A stretch of DNA of 64,000 nt from Motacilla alba alba (GCF_015832195.1 NC_052018.1:60201666-60265665), one strand, 5' to 3'; shown: positions 1 through 14,582, numbered from the stretch's first letter. Notes: generated by a model not told the origin, from the sequence alone. Made by a program: numbers and translations.

Positions 1-257
1 TGGATAAAGAGTGTTAAAAATGCAGGGTTTAGGCTCAGTGCTAATGATGAATTTGCAATGGACTTCTGCTTAATATCTGCCTAATCTCTCATGTAATCAT
101 ACACAACTAATCCCTTTGTTGAGGCTGTCCCCTGACCAACACAAGTCCTCTCCCCACTGCTACCAAGACATTGCTAGTGTTGGATTTTCTCTCCAACACG
201 TCATACTCAGCTCAACTATATTATATGTACATCAAGGCAAAATACAGCTTTCCACCC
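1..257. other. single-copy non-coding DNA
   Basis: AT-rich unique sequence upstream of the first LTR. I see no open frame of note, no recognised repeat and no RNA gene. Confidence 0.6.
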
Positions 258-824
258 TGCGCTGGTTTGGGCTAGGGTAGAGTTAATTTTCATCACAGCG
301 CCTAGTGTGGGACTGTGTTTTGCATTTGTGCTGAGCACAGAGTTGATAACACAGAGATGTTTTTGTTATTGCTGAGCAGGGCCTGTACAGAGCCAAGGCC
401 TTTTCTGCTTTTCATACAGACATGTTGGCAAGGGAGCTGGAGGTGTGTGGGAGGCTGGGAGAAGACACAACCTGGGCAGCTGACACCAGATAACCAAAGA
501 GATACTCCATATCACATGACATCATGCTCACTATGTAAAGCAAGGGGGAAAAGGAGAAAGGGGATGGGATGTTTGGACTTACAGCGCTTGTCTTCCAAAT
601 AATCATTGCATGTGCTGGAGCCTTGCTTTCCTGGAGTTGACTAAACCTTGTTTTCTTTGTTTTCATGCACAGATTTTACTTTACCTGTGAAACCGTCTTT
701 ATCACAATCCACAAGTTTTCTGGCCTTTAGTCTTTTGATTCTCTCTCCAGTTCCACTGGTAGGGGAGTGAGCAAGTGGCTGTGTCAGTCTGGCATTTGGC
801 GCTGGCTGGTGTTAAACTATGACA
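258..824 (+). mobile_element. solo LTR of an avian endogenous retrovirus (ERVL-like)
   Basis: A 567-bp long terminal repeat without internal retroviral genes. It starts with TG at 258 and ends with CA at 823-824 (TATGACA). I recognise the family from passerine genomes: the start with GGTAGAGTTAATTTTC, the central TGACATCAT (517-525) ahead of a degraded TATA-like TATGTAAAG (532-540), and the end with GTTAAACTATGACA. The segment GTGAAACCGTCTTTATC near 690 corresponds to the poly(A)-signal region of the family, here without an intact AATAAA or ATTAAA. The flanks CACCC (253-257) and CAGCC (825-829) differ at one base and may be a decayed 5-bp target duplication. Such solo LTRs arise by recombination between the two LTRs of a provirus. 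The family name and ERVL class are from memory; the LTR identity is firm. Confidence 0.87.
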
Positions 825-3800
825 CAGCCTTAACTAGAGGTACCACCTACATTTCAAGGCATGGTGATATAGCATCAACAAACAGAGAGGCACCAAAGGG
901 GGAACATACCTGCATATCCAGAAGGACTATTCGTATGCCTGCATCTCCAGGATGGACAAAGATAACCCATGTTCAGCTCCACCATCTGCACTGCAGCTGA
1001 GAGGAATGAAAGTCTGATGCGCCAACACCAGCCACAAGGAAAGATACATAGATTCCACCGAAATTCCTCAGCATGTATCCCAGCAGCTTTCAGGGCTCTC
1101 TTTGAGGGGCACACTGCAGGAGGGTGCCTGAATTTGCTTTCATAGATGTTTGACTTATGTTCTTGAGAAGAAGGTCTTTGGCCAAATGCATTCACAAGTA
1201 TCAGCATCCCACATTCACTACCCCACCCCTCCCCCAGGAGAATGTGACTCAGACCGTTCCTTTTCTCCAATCCCAGTTAACCTGAATATGATGGCTGAAT
1301 TTCTGCTGGCTGGGAAGCATGGGTTCATCCAGAAATACCTCCCACAACACTGGCTCTATCCCTGAGTAGGGCTGGATTCCCTTTAAATATTGCTGTGGTA
1401 CTATTTTAATCAGCAATTACAGACAAAGCAGAGTCATAAACTCCCTCCAAAGTGAGTCCCCCTCACGGGTACTGAAACAATAGCATATGCCTATGGTTGG
1501 GCAAATGTCTCAACTCTACTCTCTCTAAGGTGCTACTTCACAACATTAAACCTATAAAACTCAATCATACTCTAGCCTGGGAGAAAAATTCAGTGAAAAC
1601 TCTAGAGGAGTCAATTTATTTGGAAGTTAACCAGACATATTTCAATCTCGATTGGACATCTAGAGACACAACATAAATTTTTATATAGGTTATTTGATTC
1701 TCACACCTCATAAATTAAATAGAATGATCTCTGATATATCTAATGCCTGGTGGTAAAACTGTGGAAGGATGGGTTTCTGGTACATTTGTTTCCAGTGCCC
1801 TGCAGTTAGGTCCTTCTGGGCATCAGTTAAGGTTAATGTGAAATGAGGGGCAGTGACAGGAGACAGTTTTAAGCCCTGACCAATTTGCAAAGGAAAGTCA
1901 GCTTGCTGGGGCCAGCTTAACAGACACACGGCACAGGACAAAGCTAACGGTGAGTTAGGTATTGCTGCCAGGCTCTGCTCAAAATTGCTGCACAACCATA
2001 GAAAGCTGGGGCATTGCTTGGCAAGTTGAAAGCAAACACTCCAGAAAAAAATTGTTTTCAAAACACAGCTGGATGACTAATTTATTAGGTTCATTTATCC
2101 CATCCAAAGTCACTCACAACTTTCCCTGTATTTGCCATTTGAGTGAGCCAATAATGAAGTTTGATTTAAGCTGCAACCAATATGAAAATCCAATTAAATT
2201 GCATCTTGCAAATGTCTCAACTGAATATAGAGTGGGGCAGACATCTAAATCCCATGGTGGGTTCTCGTGTCTTTGACTGAACAGGAGAGAGATGAAGTAA
2301 CAAATCATGTTACAATTCAGAACTTGACCCACACTAACTAGCTGCATGATTCATCCAGTCAGGAAGAGAAATAATGCCTCTTGTGGACTTGTGATCCACA
2401 ACTAGACACAGCCTGCATGTGTAGCACTAACTGTGCAAATATACTCTTTGTGTCTCCAATTGTACAGGTAGATTGCTTTCAGTAAAACTCAAGAAAAAAT
2501 GCTACTTTTTTGCAACTCCCCAAGTAAAACTCAGGTGCTCCCAGGACCCAAACACCACCAAATGAAAATTTGTTACCTGCTACACAACAGCAGTGATATT
2601 ACAGAGGAAGTTACACTACAATCAGAACTGGCATGTGTCTCTCATGCAATAACACGAGTCAGAGCTGTCAGCAGCTATTCAAGTTGTACTTATTACCATC
2701 AGCAGGAAAATATGCCTCTGAAGTATTTTGGTCACTTTTTCCCTTTTCCCTTTTTTGTTTTTGTTTTTTTTTTTTTTTTTGTACCCCCTTACCTTCTCCC
2801 ACTGTTTTGGTATCCTTTTACATTTTTCTTCCCCTTCCCTTTCCCTTGCTTGTTTCTTTCTTCCAGCCCTAACATTTTTGCTTCTGAATTTCCTTCCCAT
2901 GTCTTCCTTCAGCATTTTCATTTTTTTCTCAAACTAGGCTTGACTGTTCATATTATAGTAACGTTATTACCAGTGACAGTATGTAACTGTGTTTGTTGAT
3001 TTAGAAAGTCTCTTCCAGCCTTTTATTTCCTTCTTGTTTCCTAGTTCATTTGACAAAACCTGGTCATTTTGACAGAGATTTGTGTGCAGAGATTAGTATC
3101 ATTACTAGGCTTCAGAGTGAACATCCCACTGTAGTGCAGTGCAAAGGAGGAAAAAAGGTGGAAGGAATTCATTTTTCCCAGTGGTCTCATTTCACATAAG
3201 GAAGAGAACTCTTTATCTGTTATGCTTATCTTGCTTTTAAAGGTTAGCTTTCTAGCCAGGTGGGTGAGCAGCATTTTATTACTAAAGTAAGCATGTTTCC
3301 AGGCTTCATGTGCCATATGGCCCACAGAGAAATAAAACTCCAGCCTACGGGCAGGGTGTTCAAGACCTCTGCTCTAGGCAGCTGCATGCAGCTCTGAATT
3401 CTTGGTATGTTTTTCAGAAATTTTATGCATTCTAATTTGATTAAGTTCCTTCTCTTGGCAACTGGTCATTGTCAAACCCTTTTCTGATCAGCAGGGGACT
3501 AATACAACCTGGGAGCTCCAGCCCTGGCAATGGAAAACGTTATAGGGGCAATGGAGAATATATTTGCAAAGAGTTTCTCCTGCACCTGGACTCCATTTAT
3601 TAAGTTTGCAGAAAGGACAGCTCCTGCCAAGAAGCCAGACACTCTGACCTTGTTTGAACCTGCCTGCTGCTTGTGGAGCAGGATCTGTCGCAAGCAGGAG
3701 CAAAGGAGGGGCAGGGGGCACGCTGCTGCTCCTCAGGGACTCACTCCAATATATGGGGAGTTTATGTTACAAAGTGTTTTAGTTTTAAAGCCAGTATTCT

Positions 3801-6800
3801 TTCATCTCATCACAGGATATAAAGTTGCTATTGAGCTATATTGCTGTGTCTAGTCAGGGCGTGTGTTTGTGTGCTGGTGTCAATCATTTCTTTCTGTACC
3901 CTTCATCAGCTGAAGCTCAGGAGTGGCAGGTGGTTCTTGCTCTCCAATCTACTGATGCTGCTTGGCTTCATTATATCATTTTTCCCCCTCCTCAAGCTTT
4001 ATAACCTATCAAGATCTAAAGTCTCTAATAAACAGTAAGTTAAAAGGGAAAAAAAAACTCAGCATACAAAGTTAATACAGCTTGTATTCAATATTCAGCT
4101 CATCTTCAGTAAGGCTCTAGTTTTCCCACTATGACATGAAATTGAACTTATCCCGTAATGCGGTTCTCATTTAGGATTTAAACATGTTAGCATTTCCCTT
4201 AATGATCGTGCTTGGCTCTCAGACACTGCAGAGATAAGTGTCCTGCAAATAGCTAAGCTGGATAGACACAAATAGATACTGTTTTCCTTCATAAAAGCAA
4301 AATCCTTCAAAACAACAGATTACCTAACCAGAGTATTATCTTTCCAAACAAATAAGTTATTTACTTACTCCTTTTGCAAAATGGAGGAAAAAAAAACCTC
4401 AAGAACAAACAAAAATCTCTTTCCCTAGATGATTGAGTTGTCTACTTCTTAAAACTGCTCCTCCCAGCCTGAAAGCAGCACAGCACTAAAGAGCAAGCTG
4501 GATAACTTTATTGAAAACCAGGCAAACCCTTTGGCATCGCGCTGACTGGGGAATGCATTCAGTGCATCCAACATCCCAATGTGGTACATTTTGGCCCTCT
4601 GCAAAATCATTTCTGGGGCTGAAGCCCACATAGGAAAAGCTTCTCATAACCTGGGATTCAGCCGTAATGCTACAAGGGAGCAATCAGACCAGAGACACGA
4701 AGGCAAGATCAGGAGAGGCACCACCCCTTTGTCTTGGCTGAGGGTGCCAGAGGGGATGGTCAGGGCATTTGTATCAACATCTGTCCACTAGAAGGAACAG
4801 GGACAACCCACTTATTTTACACTCCATCACACTGGCAGGTCATCCCAGGCTCTTTGTTACCAATGGTCTGGGCTGCATTTGAACAGGAATGGAAGAGAAG
4901 TGCTGGATACTACAATTAGTCCAAAGAGGTTCCCAGCTCCAAATTTTGTCTACTTTAGCCATATAGTACTATCTCATAAAATTGGTAAACACTTTTTCCT
5001 TTGTCTGGAAAGGAAAAGGAAAACCTGATGCATCATTCAGACATATAAAAGTAAAATACAATTAATTATGTATATTTATATCGGACTTGCGGTAGAACAA
5101 TAACAAGGTCATTAAAAGCATAAGTAGTCAAAACACTCACTCTGTTTATGATCTAGACCTGGAAGTCTGCTGGGGAAAAACCCTTGAGACCAGAGGAGAG
5201 GCTGGTAGAGCCAGAGGAACCCCTGCTCTAGTGGGCTGCAGGAGAATTTGGCAAACTGGGAAGAACAGGCAGGGCATCACACAACAAGGTAATGTGAGTT
5301 TTGCCACACTAGTATTTTGCTGTGGTGGTTTAGTTATTATGACCAACCCCCAAAAAATACACTGCTATCTCAACAAGCTAAACAATAGCAAGCAAGCAGT
5401 ATAGCCTCATGTTATGTTGAAGCCAAATACTGGGTACACATGCATCAACTCAGGGCAAGCAGTTAGTTTCTGGTGGGGTAGTTGTAATTCCACTCCCTAG
5501 AATTCCCATAAAGAAAGAGGTAGAGAGGAAAGATTGCATTGACAGCTCAGCTTCCCACTGGGTTTGCAAGGAAGTGAGACAAGATCGAGCCAGTCTAAAT
5601 ATACTTTTGTGCCCCTGAACACTATTTGGTAAAACTTAAAAAAAAACACATCCCAGTCATGTTTACAAAATGCAAATCATGTTTTGGATCATTACTTCAG
5701 CAGCCAACAGATAAAGAAGTATGCTAACACACTGAATAGATCAGGTGGAAGGATCATCAGTCAAAACATTCCAGCAGAACTATTTGCAGCTGTTAACTGA
5801 TCTGCTAATTTCAAAGCATTCATTAACAAAAGGGATTCAATTTGATTTTACTGGGCTTTCTAGATCACTTAAAAAGATTAAAATTTTGCTTTGCTGCAGC
5901 ACAAATATTGTTTTTCCTCACTAGAACTGAGTTCCACTTATTAGTGTAAGTAAGAAAGGGGTATCGTTTGTTCATGGTAAATTAAGAAAGGAATTTTAAA
6001 AATTTATGGAAAGTTGTTTTCCTAAGCAAAGGGGGGAAATTTTGGTAAAATGGAATATTATCAATGCTTGTTTTCTAAGAACAAACAAATAAAGAAGGCT
6101 CATTTCTTGTTGAAAATACACCTTCTATGGAAAAAAAAATTAGCAAAAGGTCAAGACTCACTATGTTTTAACTTGGAATAGTTAATTCAGTTCTTCCTAA
6201 TACTCTATGACTGCCAGCCTCTGGCCAAAGACAACAAAGACCTGCTAGCCCTTTGCAGATGTTTTAAAATAGTAAAGGTTTCCACCCATAAACACTACTC
6301 CTTCCTAGAGCTATAGGGAACACCCAACCCTGCCTTTATTGTCTCTGCTTCTGTGATGACTACTATCTTCTCAAAGTGGGTGGCTTTTGCAAAAAACAGA
6401 GAAAGGAATAGAAACTTTTTAAAATTCAGTCCAAGCCCAGCATCTTGTCTCACTGGTGTCCTCACAGTCTGGCACAATACTAAGAGCTGTGGGATCAGTA
6501 ATGGAAAACAAAAACTTCACTAGCATTGGTTAGAACAAGCATCTAGGACATTATTAGCACTGTAACCGATTACTCTGATCCCAAGCAGTAACAAATATTT
6601 CTGAATGCCCTGAACAGGACAGAGATCACTGTCCATAAACTGCAGGCTGTCCAGTTATGGAGCAGAGACAATATCCCTGGAGTTCAGAGAGTATTGCTAT
6701 GCCGTAAATATATTCCATTACCTTATCATACCAGCTAATTTTTTCATTAATAATTTATTTCTGCCCACAAAAATATTAACAAATCTAAACAAATCTCAAA

Positions 6801-9800
6801 GCCATTTGTGGATAAGCTGTAAGCAGAGAAAAGTCAAACAAGACCAGTCTTGGCCTATAATTCAGGCACCTCTGCTCAGGGGTCAGACTTAGGGAGAGCC
6901 GTGCTGTAGCACATGCAGGTATCCCAGATCAGAGGCAGCATATATCTGGGAATACCCCAGGCCTGCTCAGGTTTAAATATGTCCTAGCATAGGCACAGCA
7001 GTCCACTAAGTGTCATTGGGTCAGTCACCACCCTAGTCCTCTATCAAGTCTTCATTAAAGAAGGAATGGAGTTTTGGTCAGACTTCATCATCATGACCAA
7101 TTACAGCTTTCAGAATTGAGTAAGGTTTGTATACTACCACATAATTTTTATTGGTTTTGCTCCAGTTATACTTATTAGACTGGTATTTGTTTAATGCTGG
7201 GTAACCGAAATACTAACTTTGTGAAATTTATCTTACTTTAAGCTCATTTTCCCTTATTAATGGGGATGGGGGAAGCTGCCTTCCGCTCTTGCTATGGCTT
7301 TGCATAGATTCTAAATAGCTCAAAAACTGTTGAGCACTGAAATTATCTGGAATTATTTACAACAGTCTTTGATTAAATTTGAATGGAAGTTAAGAATAAT
7401 TTTTGGTTTACTTGAAGTATTCCTTGTATCACAGTAGATGAACAGGATCTTGATACTCTTGAACAGATTTGCTTCAAAAACACTTAAAAATATAATAAAG
7501 AACTTTGGGGGGAAAAATAATAGAATCAATGACAAAAGAGACAATAATTTCTGGCAAGTTCCTGGATCAATTATATTCCTGCTTTAGCCCTAGGTTCAGA
7601 AAGTAAATTTAAAATTCTTTTCAAAAAATCTTAGTGTCAATACTCAGAAGAAATCATCTGAGTCCATGTACCTTTTTGTACAGTTTCAGTCTGGCAGCAT
7701 AGAATCAGTAAAAAGGATTTCCAACCTAGCAGGTCAAACAGCTATTAGTCAAAGTCTTTCTCAAAGTACGTTTCTGTGTGGTTTTAGAAAGTTAAAACAG
7801 CACTGAAAAAAAGGCAGCAGACAGTAGACAAGACTCAGAAAAAAAATAGCACCCTTAAATCTAGTAGACAGGTTAAGCTGGTACATGCTATATTAGAAAA
7901 TGAGTGTGTTATTGACTAATAATAGACTTCAGTGAAGTCTGGCTAATGTGAATACTAACAAATTATCTGTGCTGATAAAAGCAGAGAGTGTGATACATGA
8001 TTTTGAAGGGCAACGTGATATCTATAGACATTTGTTCTAAGTAGTTTTTGTGACAGAGAATGCTGCTGAATCATATAAATTTGCCTTTCTAGTGTAAAAG
8101 AAGAAAGTTTCAAGTAGCAGGTACAGGTAATTAAGCACGCAGCTCATTATTATTGGTCCAAATGCTCTCCTCTGCAAAGGTGAAGGAGAGCACCACCACG
8201 GGTTCAGGCCAGTGAGCACAGAGAGAAATGACCAGGAGCCTAGCAGAGCAGCTTTGCTTCTGCTTGGAAGGAGGGAAGATTTACAAGCCCAGAAGCAACA
8301 GGACTCTCCCTGCTGCCCCGCTATGCAAACCAGGCACAGGGAGAGCATATTCCTGAGGCTGGGATGGCTGAAAAAGCTCAGCATGCATAGGCACACCACA
8401 GTGCAGGCAAGCCACAGAAGATTCAGCTCTAAATTTAAAAAACAAACAAACAAACACCAAAAAACTAAATTTAGGGCTTTAGCTGTGTACAGGCACAAAA
8501 TTGAGTTGCCTAAACCCGTGTCTGGCTACACAAGCTGTCCTAGCATACTTGAGACATCTGTACAGGGCTGCCAAAAATCATACAGGACCTGCAGAGGTCT
8601 TGCACATTTCTCAGGCAGAATATCCCACAAAACCTAAAATTACCTTTGACACCCTCTGCAGTAACAGGATCTCGTCAGAACTGCCTTGGCAAGCCAGTCA
8701 GGACACGCAAGGGGACACAAGACACCTGCTCATGAGCCCTTGCACGAGATGCCTCAAGCAGCAGATCAGCCTCCTGCACCCTGTCCCCATGGGTGACACT
8801 CATCTTCTCACACTCCACCTTCATGTGCCTCGCTGCGCCTGCAGCAGCACTGGTGTGCAAGTGGCCACGCCTGCAGCAAGCGTTGCTGGTTGGTGTCCAT
8901 GCCTGGAGAAAGCCAACCACTTTCCAAGGCTAAAATACACCATAATGAATTAAGTGAGTTTGAGACGTATTTCAAAACTATTAAGCAGAAAGCTGTGCTA
9001 CTAAAAAATTTAAAGGGCTGACTTAACTCCCCTAAGGCAACACTTTCAGCTTTGAAAGAATATAACTTTTTGGTCAATAGGTTCTGAAATACATCTCAAG
9101 GTTCCTAAATTAGTCAGTTATAGCTGAATTTAGCTGAAAAAGGGGGCTATGGGGGCAGTCATTGAACAACTATGATAGGCGTGACTATGCAAAAGTGATG
9201 CTATAATAACAGGAGGACCTCTGGCTAGGTTGTGTATTAATTCTCAGAACTTGCTAATAAAGGTATATTTTCAGACACCTAAGAAGAGCTCAGGTTATAT
9301 CTGCACCTGAGCGTTTAAATAAAAGCCTTATATTGTGTCTCCTGAAAATCTAAATCCAAAAGACTTGTCAAATGCTCCGTGCCAGATTCTCATGGGGTGT
9401 AATCTAAAGCAGCTCCTTAGCTTGCCAACAGCTTTCCCAATTTACATCACCAAAAAGACCTGGCCAAATGCCAATATGTTTAGAAAAGCAGTTCCTTTTC
9501 TTCTTCAGTTTCATTTTCATATACCTCTGTGCTTCACACTTCGCTCAGCTACAGAGTAGAAACAGAAGCAACAAAGTGCTCAGAATTAAAATGTGCATTT
9601 GCCCTATTTTCCTTAGCAAAGCAGCAGACATTTTGTGAGCTAGCCAGTCCTCTGAGACTTCCAGCCCTGTTTGGCAAATTCCTGAGGTTTGGATAATAAA
9701 ATTATGAGACAATTCCCACAGGTATATTTTTCACCTTTTTAATATCTTTTATATGATGTATTACTTTCATGTGATGTTTCCCACAGCTCTGCTCTGATAA

Positions 9801-10749
9801 AACATAGAAAAATCATTGAGCAACAATGTCTTTACAAAAGCCAGGGCTGGTGGTGTACATCTGCTGAGGATGAATCCAAGATCACCAAGATCATGTTTCA
9901 TATAGTAAAGCAAAGTACAGAAACACAAGGTGTCGTTTTTGGACTCTGTGACCTAAGACTTTGAAAATCTACACCTTGCCTGCTGGAAACTACTCTGCTG
10001 TGGTCTGTCTTGCAAACAAGCCTTGAAAATTTCCAGACCCCATTCACCAAGTATTTACATCAGCATGCACCAGGAATGTCTCAGTTGCATTCCCCGTCTC
10101 TAACACATGTGGGCTCAGCTGAAGGCCGCATCTGAAAAGCCTGATTTTTCCAAAAGAGCAAAGATCTTATCAAAAACTGACACAAACTTTTCTGCCTCTG
10201 TCAGAGGTATGTGATAGACTCTGAGAAAGAAAGTAGACACAAACTTATTTCTGAAACACCCACCCAGCCTTGCAGCCCACACTCTTCAAGATGCCCCATC
10301 CTGGAAGCAGACTGCTGGGTTGACATTGGTGTGCCACATGAGAACATGGGCAACATGGACAAGAAAGGGAAATGCTCCAGCTTGTGTTGTTGCAAAACTA
10401 GACAGAATGTGAGCAAAGATGCCCCTGGCTACCTGAAAAGAGAAAAAAACATAGTTCTTTCTATCCCAGGTCATTTAGTGCATTTCAGATAGTTTTCTAG
10501 CCAAACAACCTCCTGGAAAAAAAAGAAAAGAAAAAAAGAGAGTGGCCCAAAGCTTACTATTAATCTCTATGGAGAGCTTGGAGATCTTTCCCTTATCTTC
10601 TCCTTTTCCTGCACAAGCAAACCTGGGCGCATCACCCCCCATGTTTGTCAGAGGAGGAACAGAGTAGGCAAGACAAGAAAGGTCACTTTGTGCGTCTTGC
10701 AGTGGGGTTACCAGGAGGCACAAGAGAAGCAAGAACAGTCTTGGAGAGT
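825..10749. other. gene-poor single-copy DNA, no gene recognised
   Basis: Nearly 10 kb of AT-rich sequence. Open frames are at most about 150 codons, often begin at non-ATG codons, overlap on both strands and match no family I know. A short (CAAA)n run lies near 8438-8456. Everything else looks unique. No exon with convincing splice sites and frame was found, but short exons cannot be excluded by eye. Confidence 0.55.
2735..2945 (+). repeat. pyrimidine-rich tract with T17 run
   Basis: Low-complexity T/C-rich stretch. An uninterrupted run of 17 T lies at 2764-2780, followed by about 150 bp of CCTTTCCC and TTTTCTTCC-type sequence. The phenylalanine-rich open frames across it are a by-product of composition. 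Confidence 0.85.
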
Positions 10750-11088
10750 CGTCATGGCTTAACCCCTGCCAGTCACCAAACCCCTCGCAGCCACTCACTT
10801 GCTCACCCACCAGTGGGACTGGGGAGAGAATCTGAAGGATAAAAGCTGGAAACCATGGGTTGAGACAAAGGCAGTTTAATGGTGAAAGCAAAAACCATGA
10901 ACACAAAGCAAAGCAAAACAAGGAATGATTTCACCGCTTCCCATGGGCAGGCAGGTGTCAAACCATCCCCAGGAGAGCAGGGCTCCATCAAACGTAACAG
11001 TTATTTGGAAGGGTCAATGCCATCATTCCAAATGTCCCCTTTTGTGGCTGCATGGTGCTTAGTTGATGGCTGCGGCTAAGCCATGACT
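10750..11088 (-). mobile_element. LTR-derived insertion with inverted 3' ends
   Basis: About 290 bp (10750 to about 11040) match, on the minus strand, the 3' portion of the same LTR family as 258-824. It includes the TTTGCTTTCACCATTAAAC-type poly(A) region, read in reverse. The expected 5' part of the LTR is absent. Instead, 11043-11088 is a second copy of the LTR 3' terminus in plus orientation, so the two ends are inverted repeats: GTCATGGCTTA at 10751-10761 and its exact complement at 11077-11087. The flanks GAGT (10746-10749) and GAGT (11089-11092) are a perfect 4-bp duplication, which supports one integration event of the whole 339-bp structure. It is either a non-autonomous family with inverted termini or a one-off rearranged LTR. 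Confidence 0.82.
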
Positions 11089-11092
11089 GAGT

Positions 11093-14000
11093 TACTTAAG
11101 GAGGGGATATGTTCAGGAGGAGTGGGAGAGTGAAGCACATCAGTGCATTTGTGCCACAAAGAAAACCAGTGGACTGGTAAATGAGCGAAAAGAAAAGGAA
11201 CTGCAGTCCAGATTCTCTGGATTTCCTGCATCTTGCCTCTAAATAGCATGTCCAAATGTGTGTAATGTCATATTACAATTCAAGTGACCAACCTATATTC
11301 TTCATTTTTTCCCAAACAATTTCACTTCCTTCTTCCTTCTCAAGGTGTCCTTAAACAGTTAAGCAAAATAAAGAACATTTTCCAACCTCCCGTGAATAAG
11401 TAATTTTATGTGTTAAATTATACTGCCATTAATTATTAGATGAAGATTGTCATTAAATATTACAATGAAGAATATTATCAACATTGCATCTGACACAGAT
11501 GAGAAAGCTACATATATGGATGGATGTAATCTGTTCTTTGGTTTATGAGCTCAGAGTTCCCTAGACTGTGTCACTGATGACACAATATCCCCAAATGGTG
11601 GATTTTGTGGGTGATACATCTGAAAGATTTGCAAAAACAGATGTAGCCAGACAGCTCCCCTTGGTTAAACACATAAGGAAGCTTCACAGAGCAAGTTATT
11701 TTAGCTAAGGCTGGCAATAATTTATTCTGAATAAATTGCCTCTATATCTGTTTCAGGCAACAGTGACATAGGAAGAATGTGAACTTTTTTGTTATATCAA
11801 GTCATTTTGAGCCAAATTATGCTTCTTTTTGAGTATTTGCCATTGCAAACATAGAAGACATGTGGATCTAGATATTAGCACCTTCTAAAAGTTGGCTCAA
11901 TAAAAGCTGTTTAGCGCTTAAACATGGAAGCTGTTGTCAGCTTCACAGATGAGTAACTCATTCCAAATTTTGGAAATGGAAATTCTGATCTGATGTATAT
12001 TTCAGGCTTATTAAGCAACTATATTTTCTAGGCCACAATTCAGTTAAAATTAACTCCAGCTCTCACACTGTGACAATCCACACATGAGTATGGAAGTCAT
12101 AAAAAATGAACTTGATGTGGGTTCTTCTACTGTAAGTGGAGGAAAATGTTCCCTGGAGCCCAGACTCTTCATTCCAGAGAGCCACAGAACAAAGAGAATA
12201 CCTAATCACACTGCCTGAGCTTCAAAATATTCTTAAAAAGAAGAATGTGTTAGACTTTATCTTAAGAAACACGTTTACTTTTCTTTTTCCTGTAATTCCA
12301 TCAAACACTGAGAGAGAGACCAATAAAAAGACGCCTTTGTATGTTTATTGATTCTGCACTTTCCTCTGTCCTCCAGACTTCAAAATGGAAATTGTAAGAA
12401 GAAAAAAACAAAACACCCCAGTGGACAAAGTTTAAATCAGATTTGAGATGTTTATTGCTGGGGTATTAAACTTAAAGAGTCCTTTCAACATATCTTCTTT
12501 TTAAATTCTGTCTTGCCTCCTTAAAATAAGATCTGCTGAAGATCTTATTGTTTTGAAAGCATGAGAATTATTTGTTCTGCTCCTTCCTACACATCTTCTA
12601 TTGATCCAAAATTCACTTTTCTTTGTACTTTTCTTGTGGTCTCCTCACTACTGATATAAGGTCTTTCTCCAAGTCACACCAACTTGAACAGTTTTGGTCA
12701 GTTTCTCTGCATTCAAACCTACTTCTCTGAAATTCTATCTGCAGAAATGCCACTTCTATTATTTTTTCTTAGTTTAGCTCTATCCCTGTTTATTTTTAAC
12801 TCACACCTAATACAATCCTAATGAAATCAATGAGAACTCTTTCATTTGACCAGATGGTCTTGCACCAAAAAGTGGACCAGGTAAAACCAGAAAGTTTAGA
12901 GAAGATTATTCAAGTCTTCTAGCACATGAGCTTAATGAGTGAAAGTCTGTAACTTCACAGCTGAGGTGTCAGACAAGAGATTTCCTGTCCTCAGCAAGTC
13001 CCAGTCTCCAGGTACCAGTCTTTAGACAGGCTACTTGTTTATCACAGATACGAAAAGATGAAGTGATGACATTTATTTTAGAATACACCTGAGCATCTGT
13101 CTGAAAACCCAAGTTGTTTTAGTGACTAAGGGTTAAAAAAATGTTTTTCATGCTATCAATAATCTATTGACAGTGTGGGTCTGCCAATCCCACACTTATT
13201 CTGCTAATTCACTCCAGATTTTTGCATGTATTGGTGGACCAGGGCCAGGACAGAAAACAAAAAAAAAGAACAAACCAAGCCCCATCCCTCTTGAACCCTC
13301 TGTCCTTTCCATTCTAAATATGACCATTCTCCTCTCTTTGCTGGGAACTGATGTTCACAGTGTGACTAAGAAAATTATTCAGTCCTGAAAGCCAGTATGT
13401 GATTTAGCAAAACAAAGGGCTGACCTCCCCGGCAGCATCAGCAGCAGAGGCACCAGCCGTTCTTGAAATATCTAAAAGACAAATGCATTAGTATGTTCAG
13501 CAACCATGCTGGCTAATGACTAGACATTTTTGAACATATGGGATCATTATTCCAGCATATCATCACTGAATTTTCCAGAAAAGCTAATTAAGGGGTCCTT
13601 TAAATGCTTACCACAAAGTTGGGTTTTACCAATGTTCTTCATCTGCATTTGAAGACTTTGCTGTTTTCATCTCCCCTGCTCTCACCACCTTTCCATTTCC
13701 AGTGATTGCTAAAGATGAGTAAAGCTAATTAAATATTTTTATTTTTTAATGATAACTTACCTTTCCTTTTATTTCCCATGCAGAAAGATTTCATTTCCCG
13801 CTGACACGAAAATAATTTAGAATGCACTGTGGCCAATGTCTACTGACAGTTCAGCTCTTAGCTACCTTCCTTCATATACATCTCTCCTGTAACTGCTTCT
13901 CTACTTTAATGGTTATTGCAAATGACTTTAAAAGGTAATTTATAGATTGCAGGAACCAGAGGTCATTTTCCTGGTCAATAGCTCCTAACGAGGGGTAAAT

Positions 14001-14582
14001 ACTATGGGCAACCCTCCCTGCTGATCAGAATAATTTGCTAGGAAATGTGTAGATGACTAAAACCTCCTGGAAGTCTGAATATAGAAACAAGACTTTTCAC
14101 TTCCTTGCAAGGCAATTTTCCTTTTAGGGTTGTATCCTCTCACGATAAAAACAACAACCTGCAACCTCAAGACAGGTGAAAAGATTATTATCTACTTTGT
14201 GAATCCAAATCTGGGACATCTTTGAGGAGATAAACCTCTCAGGATTTCAAAGTGTGAACGCAGCATTGGCACTGTTGTGACCTCTAGATCCATAGAAAAT
14301 GCTAATAATGGAAGTGTGAGCTATTTAAATGAATAAACCCATCAGTGATAACTTGAGTCTTCATTGTTAGGTAAACCATTGCTGGTAACTTCAGCACAAG
14401 CACACAGGGGGTTATTAAGCTTGTTGGATGCACTAAAAGGCACTGTGAGGGGTTGGCAAACGTGCCTTCATCAGGATGGTCTCAGGGGAAAGGGCTGTCA
14501 GGATGACTGATAGAAAAAGACATTTTCCCATCTTTCATTAAATTATCAAAATTATCCTTTAGAAGTTTCAAACAAAAGCAAT
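11093..14582. other. gene-poor single-copy DNA
   Basis: AT-rich unique sequence with no recognised gene, RNA or repeat apart from short A or T runs. Open frames here are under 75 codons and unremarkable. Confidence 0.55.

Noticed and set aside
2499..2999. Frame of 166 codons with a hydrophobic, membrane-like stretch
   Set aside because: The phenylalanine-rich part is the translation of a T/C low-complexity tract.
7681..7740. CATAGAATCAG as a second avian CR1 3' end
   Set aside because: Only one short word matches; the following sequence does not resemble CR1.
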